From assembly GCA_037447655.1 (NCBI GenBank), contig JBBHKE010001093.1:32563-96562 (forward strand): DNA of 64,000 nt. The letters run 5' to 3'. This document shows, in pieces, positions 57,368 through 64,000 of this stretch. The notes below the pieces were generated by a model, which saw only the letters and a program-made list of their open reading frames with translations, made no database searches and was not told where the DNA came from. The DNA comes from Zygnema cylindricum (Eukaryota > Streptophyta > Zygnematophyceae > Zygnematales > Zygnemataceae). The position numbers and the translations under genes were made by a program. Position 1 is the first letter of the stretch. Each line of letters begins with the position of its first letter.

Positions 57368-60300
57368 ATGGCTCGCTCTCCACGTGGCGGAGCTCCAGAA
57401 AGTCGCCGTGGCCTCGGGCGAGAGGGAGAGGGAGAGAGAGGAGACCTTGTGGTGGAAAACGCCGAGGAGCTCGACTTTGAGGAGGACGGACGTGACAGGA
57501 GGCCCTGCTATTTTCCGGACGGAGATGTACGGAACAATCATGTAAGGAAAGATGTACTGAAAAATCATGTTAGAAATTATGTACGGAACAAGAATGTTAG
57601 GAAAGATGTAAAGAACAATCACCTATGGAAAGATGTACGGAACAATCATGTAAGAAAAGAAGTACAGAACAACCATGGAAGTAAATATGTACGGAACAAT
57701 CATTTAAGGAATGATAATGTACGGAATGGTGATGGACAGAACGGAGGCGGAGAGAATGGAGCAAATACAGAGGAAGAAGACAGGCAGAGCCATGATGGAA
57801 ACTGTGCAGATAACGGAATGGAGGAGAGGGAGGGGATAGAGAGAGAGAGGGAATATGCAGAGCGGATAGGGGGGGTTTCAGGCGAGAGCAAAGAGGAGGA
57901 AAGGGGAATGAGAGAGACAGAGGGAGGGGGAGAGGGAGAGAAAGAGGTAGAGGTGGAGATCCGTGATGGACACGTGTCAAAATTTATGCAAGAGGAAGGA
58001 AGCATTGGAGAATCTTCCTCAAGGGGACAGGAAGATTTAGGTGGAGTTCAATTTGAGAGGAATAAATACAAACACGAGGTAAGAATAACGAATGTAGTTT
58101 TTGACTTTTAGTTTTTTGAATTTTCAAATTTGTGGATTGTTCAAAATCTGTGGAGATTGCAACCATTTTTTTAGGATTTTGTTTCCACGTGACTGACAGT
58201 TGTAAATGGAATTGTTGTTTAAATTAATTATTGCTTGTTTCGATTTAGGGGATTATTTTCATTATTTTGGTCTTGTTTTACGTTTTTTGTATCGTCGCTA
58301 CATTGATATCAACTTTCATTCCTTCTGCACTGTAAAATGTAAACCCGCATTGGTACATAGAGTCATAGCTAGGTATGTACATGGATTCATAGATTGGATT
58401 ATATATTTCAAACAAGACAAAAAAACTAAATCACTAACATGTACACAAAAACTGTACACTATGACACAGTTATGTGAAGTTTTCTAGAATATTCTAGTAG
58501 TTGAAGTCGTCTTAGTAAATCTCTGATGTTTTTTGTTTGTTTTGTCAAACACCCCCAGTTTACTGTCATGTATCTTGAATTATGGTTGTGTAGGAAACTG
58601 TTTTTTTCTTTGACGGGAAAATACATCTGTATGGTTTTTTCAATGTGTTTAAGACATTTCCCAGCTACTTATGTCGCTATAATTCCTATAATAATTCGAA
58701 TTTTGTCAAATAAAATTCAGCTCCTTTAATTTGGAAAGTTTACATATCCAATGAGAAAAAGAAAAGAAGTTGATTACGATAAGTATTCTGGTCTTAGGGG
58801 GGAGACGATTAAATTTTGTTTAATTTCCCCTTTTCAGGCATGTTCCTAATGTTAGCAGGCTACTTTGGACCTTACTGTTGATCGTTCTTAGAGTAGATAA
58901 ATTATTAGCGTGGGGTTTATTAATTATTAATTCTATTGCGATTCCAAATGACGTGGCTGATTCTGAACTGTTTGAAGAATTAGCGTTAAAAAACGTTCAG
59001 TGTCACCGATACTATTGTGGGTTCGAGGGTTAGGATTTAGGGGAACCGATAATCGTCATTGATGTTAATAACGATACACGCTGTAACACTAATGCACAAT
59101 CCTTTGGCGAATTGCATTCGGCTTTGTTATGCTTTGTCTTCTCATTTTTTCAATTTTTGGGAAATCAAAGGGGGAATGTTCAAGTGACCAGCGAAAGGAA
59201 TTAAAGTTTTACTTTCCTGTTCACATGCTTGATTGTTAAAGCAATGCAAAAGGAATGCACCTAATTTAGGGAAACTGTACAGAAATTAGTATGGATTAGA
59301 ACCTAAAATACAATTGTAAACTGGCTAATGCAACCCACACTCCGGATAACCGTGTGTCATTATTGGTGCTGATGTTCAAGCGTGTCTGATTGTTAATCTG
59401 ATGGTTGCGATTGAAAGATATGGTTCTCAGCTTTAAATTGGTGGTCGTCAATTGAAAATCAGACAAAAGGGCACAAAGAAAAATGTTTTTAGTGGAGATA
59501 AAAACATTAACACTTATAGTGATACACAGTGTAGTGTACCACTTACTACGCTTCATACTTTAATTAGTCCTAGACAAATCAAAACAGATATCTCCTTGAC
59601 AAATGTGATTCTGGAGATCTTTTATATCTCTACGTGCAACAATGTTTTTATGTTATTTTTGAAGTTTTAACTTCGTCCAAAATATTTTATGCATTCTTTC
59701 CAAGTTCAAGCACCTGTTACTTGCAGGATTGGTACTGATGATCTACCATTCAGTTTCAATTCCATTTTTATTTTCAATGACGGTTTTGCTTTTGTTTCCT
59801 TCACCATCACCTAACGGTCCTATTTTTGGATTCAACTTAATTTCAATTTCCACTTCAGGTTTTGGTGCCATTGCCAGTTTTTTGTTTTAGTTTCAGTATT
59901 TATTGAAGGGAAGGAGTTGAGATGAAGTAGTTCAGCCTTTAACTATATTTGGGAGACAATCCTTCCACTTCTCCCTCCCTCTTTTTCCCTCTTAATTTCC
60001 ATTTAGCTTTCTATTTTTTTAACTTTGTTCTCTTTTTTTTACCTCACATTTGCCGTTTATTGTCAGGATGATACGATGCCATCTTGGAGGTCTCATAAAA
60101 AACATTTTTTTATTTTGAGTAATGCGGGCAAACCAATATATTCCCGCTATGGGGATGAAAATAAGTTAGCCGGATTTGCCGGCATTTTACAAGCTATCTT
60201 GTCATTTGTAGAGAATGGAGGAGACAAAATCCGGTTTGTACGAGCTGGACAGCACCAGGTACCTTTACCATTTCCATTATTTTGTTCATATCTTTTATAC

Positions 60301-63300
60301 ATAGGCTCATAAGTTGGTACTATCAATATTATTGGTATTGTAGCTATTGTTATAAGCATTGTCGGTTAGGATCACAAAGGAAATTTTACAGGTCGGAATC
60401 AATTACACCGTAGTTATTTTGTTTTTTCTGTTTTCCTGGTTCAAACAATTGTTTTTTTTATCCGCATATCAAGCTAGTTTATGTGTTAGAAAAACGAAGC
60501 AGTTGGCACTCACTTCTTCTCTATATTGTGTGTTTTTCTTTCTTGTTTCTTTCCTGGTGACGGCAGATTCTGTTCCTTGTGGAAGGTCCTCTCTACCTGG
60601 TGTCAATATCTGCAACGGGGGAACCCATTTCCATGTTGAAATATCAGCTGGAACTGCTGCATGGGCAGGTAAAACAAAACTACTAGATTTGACTCGTCTG
60701 GAACATGTGACAATGACCTTTTTAGTGTGGAAAACCTAGGTAAGGAATGGGAGGAGTTTTCAGCTACTGAAATAAAAATATTTTATCTATGAAAATTTCT
60801 GTGGGATGGCGTGTTCCATGGTAGACCCTTTTACCTACTATCAGCATAAATTAATTGTTGTTTTCATCCTGTTGATTGTAGACTGGGTTACAGTATGATC
60901 CACACTATTTTATGTTTTGCATTGTCCTTGTTGAATACACGACGTCAATCTTTGCAGCTATGGAATTCAATTCTGTACAAGACCTTTTGTTTTTCCCTCT
61001 TTCTATTTTGGAGGTATGAGCATTATATTGTTTTCACGTACCTGTATCTGTATGTTTTCCCACAAATCATTAAAAATGCTGGAAACATTACCGCCAGACA
61101 GCCTAACATTTTACCATTGACTGGTAGTGACCCAATGAAATTGTCTCTATGTGATTGTTTTCTTTGTGCAATGAGCACTTGTTGAAAGATGCCATCACTT
61201 TTTTGTATTCAACATTTCTTTTTTGTAATGCCTATCGAGAACCATGTGCCTTTATTCAATGCGAGTAGAAATCAATTTTGTCCAGTATTCATGCATAATA
61301 CCGGTAGTTTTAATATGTAATTATTGACATGAAGGACAGTTCACACGTATTTCATCCATATCAAGTGCCATACATCTTATTGATACAAAGTACAGTCCAC
61401 ATGTGCTTTACCTACATAAGATACCTGAAGTCCGAGTAGTGCTCTGTAGCTTTATTGAAAAAATCGTATTATGATCCACTCTGTTTCTTGTCTAGGTGAT
61501 CCTTTACAGATATCAAATTGTTGTTCTCTGTAAAAGCGCTTCACATTTGCAATCTAATTCACCAGATTCATGTATGACTGTCTCGATTGAAGCCGAGAAA
61601 TTCGTTTCTCAACGTCTTTCTTTACATGAAGTATTTCCAGTCTTGTCCTGCGAACCCGTGGTTTGCAATCTTTTTGTCCAGATTTTCTACCGCGACGAGA
61701 TTTGCGTTCAGGCTTTATTTCAATTCTTGATACTTGCAAATTATTTGTACTAGATCCAACTTCTTTAGTTAGTTCAACATCAATTATATTCTCTTTTTTG
61801 CTAATTTGATCAAATAAAGAATATAACGGATTTGTACATGGAGCGGCACTGTCTGGCTGTGGCGTTTTCTGAAAGCTTTTCCTGAAATCACTGTCCTAAA
61901 GATATGGACATTTCTGAAGGTGGGCTCTCTCACACTAAGGCGACTGTTTCTGCTTTTGTCAATGGCAGTATGTACGGCCAATCTTATGCGGTTTTGCGTG
62001 AGACCTCTGCTTTTCACAGAAGTTCAAAGTTCTGTTTTTTTTGGTCTGTAGACAGAATGTCTGACCTTCGCCATCTGTTTTCGTATGGATGTCGTTTCAT
62101 CTGCCTAAGAGCACAAACAATTCAAATTTTATGGTGCAAATATTGACTGACCGTAATTAGTGATGATGGAGGACGCCCTTCCCGTCTGTCAGAAAAAAGA
62201 AAATGGCCAATGCAATGTACGTGTGAATACGACTTTCTTTTGTGGTTGTTTTTGTCAAAAGAGAGGATTTTGACAAAAGAGGATTTTGAAGATTTTCGGC
62301 CCCTCCCAACATTTGATAGAAACAGTAGCACACGCTGAAATGTGAATTTTCTTTGTTTGTAAACTTTTTTGTTTCATAAGCAGTCTTTTTTCCCTTTATC
62401 GGCAGTAATTGGCAAATGATAAGAAAATTTGTGAACCATTTTTTGTTCTCCTAAATTTCAATTGACGTCTGTAATTCCTCACTTCCGATCGAACAATGTC
62501 GTTAAAATCTACATTGATTGGTATGGAAATTTCCTCTTCCAATTGCCGCCCCATAGTTTTTTGATAAATATTTTCTCTTTCTGGTTGTTCTCACGTACTT
62601 TTATCAGGTGACGACTTTCAGCAGGCCAGAAATTGATCCGCTGGTCAAAGTTAAAAAATAAAAAAATCTTTGGTAGGAATATGAGTCAATTTTGGTTTCG
62701 TTTAGTGTTTGGGCTGTTGTCCACACTCAATAGTGTGCGCAAATCTCATGGACAGTGCCAGATTAGAGATAGTATGGTCCACATTAACGATGGTAAATTT
62801 CTTATCTTAAAGATTGAAAACTCTTTTATCCCCTCTGGTTATGCGATGTCCGGTTGTATGAAGACGGGAAGGAAAAGAAGAAGAAAAAGTAAAAACGAAC
62901 AAAAATAGAAAAACAAGAAGAAGAAAGTCAGAAAAACGTTTTTCAGCTGTACATATTTGCTCAGTCCAGTACCTTTGTAGAATGGGGCCATGTATAATTC
63001 AAGAATGCTTATCAGCAGCTCTAAGCTAAAATCTGGATCGTCCATTCACATATAAACATTTGATATTTTAGGTTTATGTTGCGGATGGGCATCTTTGGTA
63101 TGTATCAACCAAATCGACTAAATTTTGTCTCCTCTGGGGTTTGTTTGGAAGGCAAATCGAATTGTATTATTTTATGTGAAGAAAAAGGAAGGGAAGATGG
63201 AAAAAAAAAACCCTTTTGAGACGTTCTGTTTGTCATTAAAGGCTGTGACGGATTTGATTTTTCAATGGGCGTCATTGTGTGTCACAAACTGTTATCTTGA

Positions 63301-63933
63301 TTGGAACTATTCCGATGGATGTGGAAATTGACTTCACCTAACTCTAGATAATTTTTTAGAGTATGGATGTACAAAAGGTAGTGTGATTCTTACAAATAAA
63401 GCTGGTATTTGGTAACATTATCGTGAACATTGGATACGTGATTCTCTTTTGAGGCAGACAACTTTTGACGGTTTAGGGAGAGAGGATGGGGCAGGAAGGT
63501 AGAGAGAGAGAGGGAGATGTTCTATAGGCAACTAATTCCAATTGTCTGCTGTTCTTGATGTTTCTTTTATGGGATTATCCAGAGCTTCCCTTTGTAAGTG
63601 CTGGTGTTCCAGTGTGTGCCAATGTGATGGGGTGTGCTGTGATGCCATGTCATGCCATGTCATGTGACGTGCTGTGACGTGATGTCATGTGACGTGATGT
63701 GATGTGATGTGATGTGATGTGATGTGATGTCGTGTCATGTGTCATGACTTGCTGTGCTGTGCCGTGCTGCGATGTGGTGTGACGTGACCAGCGTGCCATA
63801 ACATGTGGCAGGTGCTGTTGCTGCTGACGTCAGCAGTGCAGCGCTCCCTAGTCCGCTCTCCCCGCTTCGACATGCGCTCCCTTCTCGGAGGCACCGCAGG
63901 CGTCTTCCACAACCTTACCCGGGCCTTCTCCAG
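57368..63933 (+). CDS. MON1: MON1 vacuolar fusion protein, 5' half, four exons seen
   Basis: Exons: 57368-58078, 60067-60258, 60567-60668 and 63812-63933. All junctions are GT-AG and in frame (phase 0, 0, 0, then 2 at the last donor GTAACC). The gene continues past the window. Exon 1 (237 residues) is a disordered, acidic N-terminus with nine-residue repeats. Exon 2 gives [19 protein letters not shown] and [21 protein letters not shown], the start of the first longin domain. Exon 3 gives [20 protein letters not shown]. Exon 4 gives [20 protein letters not shown] and [15 protein letters not shown]. Known: MON1 pairs with CCZ1 as the RAB7 guanine-exchange factor, switching endosomes from RAB5 to RAB7 for vacuole fusion. 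The ATG at 57368 is the first in frame; a non-ATG frame extends upstream to 57299. Exon 1 attachment to exon 2 is by phase and position, so it is the least certain join. Confidence 0.9.
57524..57712 (+). repeat. MON1: Seven 27-bp coding repeats in MON1 exon 1
   Basis: Units read [54 protein letters not shown] and YVRNNHLRN (residues 53-115), then a degenerate eighth. All are in frame and stop-free. Basic and Asn/His-rich, in contrast with the acidic region that follows. Confidence 0.93.
58890..59090 (-). mobile_element. Diverged TACACCG-family MITE in MON1 intron 1
   Basis: The right end TTAATAACGATACACGCTGTA and the inner ATGACGTGGCTGATTCTG resemble MITE C. The left end, near ATTATTAGCGTGG, is worn. 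Confidence 0.45.
59330..59533 (-). mobile_element. MITE B, diverged copy in MON1 intron 1
   Basis: Its reverse complement aligns with 24506-24726: GATTTTCAATTGACGACCACC against AATTTTCAATTTAAGACCGCC, then AAGCTGAGA and TTTCAATCGCAACC. It ends ACACAGTGTA on the right. Confidence 0.7.
60669..63811 (+). other. MON1 intron 3, long, no extra exon found
   Basis: 3.1 kb between donor GTAAAA and acceptor GTGGCAG. Frames such as 61496-61753 ([11 protein letters not shown]) do not match MON1. The reading from exon 3 to exon 4 is continuous with the known protein (ELLHGQ then VLLLLT), so no exon is missing. Confidence 0.75.
63628..63785. repeat. GTGAT/GTCAT pentanucleotide microsatellite
   Basis: About 30 imperfect 5-bp units (TGATG, TGACG, TCATG), with a perfect run of TGATG near 63690-63729. 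It ends about 27 bp before MON1 exon 4, overlapping the expected branch-point and polypyrimidine region. Confidence 0.93.
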
Positions 63934-64000
63934 GTAACCACTCCCTCTCACCCCTCCCTCCCTCCCTCCCTCCCCTCCTTTTCCGCACCTTCTCACCCAC

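Noticed and set aside
57344-58005. Minus-strand Ser/Leu-rich frames of 92-127 residues
   Set aside because: Mirror of the repetitive acidic MON1 exon 1.
61496-61753. Plus frame beginning [11 protein letters not shown] as a possible MON1 exon
   Set aside because: The true continuation [12 protein letters not shown] at 63812 fits the family and the splice phase. This frame does not resemble MON1.

Overview
The window is repeat-dominated nuclear DNA from a plant-lineage eukaryote. It holds only two host genes that I can support: a split U/P-type cyclin (28834-30390, minus strand) and the 5' half of a MON1 vacuolar-fusion gene (57368 to the right edge, plus strand). Both have GT-AG introns. MON1 is clearly recognisable but rather divergent after its first longin-like exon. 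With the plant-type cyclin and abundant Copia and Gypsy retroelements, this suggests a streptophyte, possibly a charophyte alga or bryophyte. That placement is inference from family resemblance only.

Layout. 1-2108: gag and 5' LTR of a Copia element (family A, minus strand) whose reading frame is intact and runs off the left edge. 2109-22140: a large imperfect inverted repeat. The left arm is 2109-4760 and the right arm is 7550-9113 plus 21574-22140. The right arm is split by a 12.5-kb block flanked by ACATGT on both sides, which contains a degenerate Gypsy element (minus strand). The arms also carry smaller insertions: a hAT-like MITE, an LTR-A fragment and a Harbinger-like MITE. 22140-28830: intergenic DNA with several short TIR elements. 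28834-30390: cyclin gene. 30391-39106: intergenic DNA with MITEs, a diverged LTR and a second copy of the MON1 upstream region (37863-38388).

39107-55735 is a Russian-doll stack of Copia elements that can be dated relative to one another by 5-bp target duplications. LTR X was hit by LTR Y. Y was hit by a complete Copia-B element, and Copia-B was hit by a complete Copia-A element in its protease region. A solo LTR-B then landed in Copia-A, and another solo LTR-B landed in the 5' LTR of Copia-B. 55736-57367 is intergenic DNA and the MON1 upstream region. 57368-64000 is MON1, with MITEs in intron 1 and a pentanucleotide microsatellite just before exon 4.

The LTRs of both Copia families contain a tRNA-like block (A box and B box) antisense to the element. 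In both families the gag frame starts inside the LTR and reads through the primer-binding position. MON1 exon 1 encodes seven 9-residue tandem repeats in its acidic N-terminal region. These, with the giant inverted repeat, are the most unusual signals. I saw no CRISPR array, rRNA, free-standing tRNA gene or prokaryotic feature.
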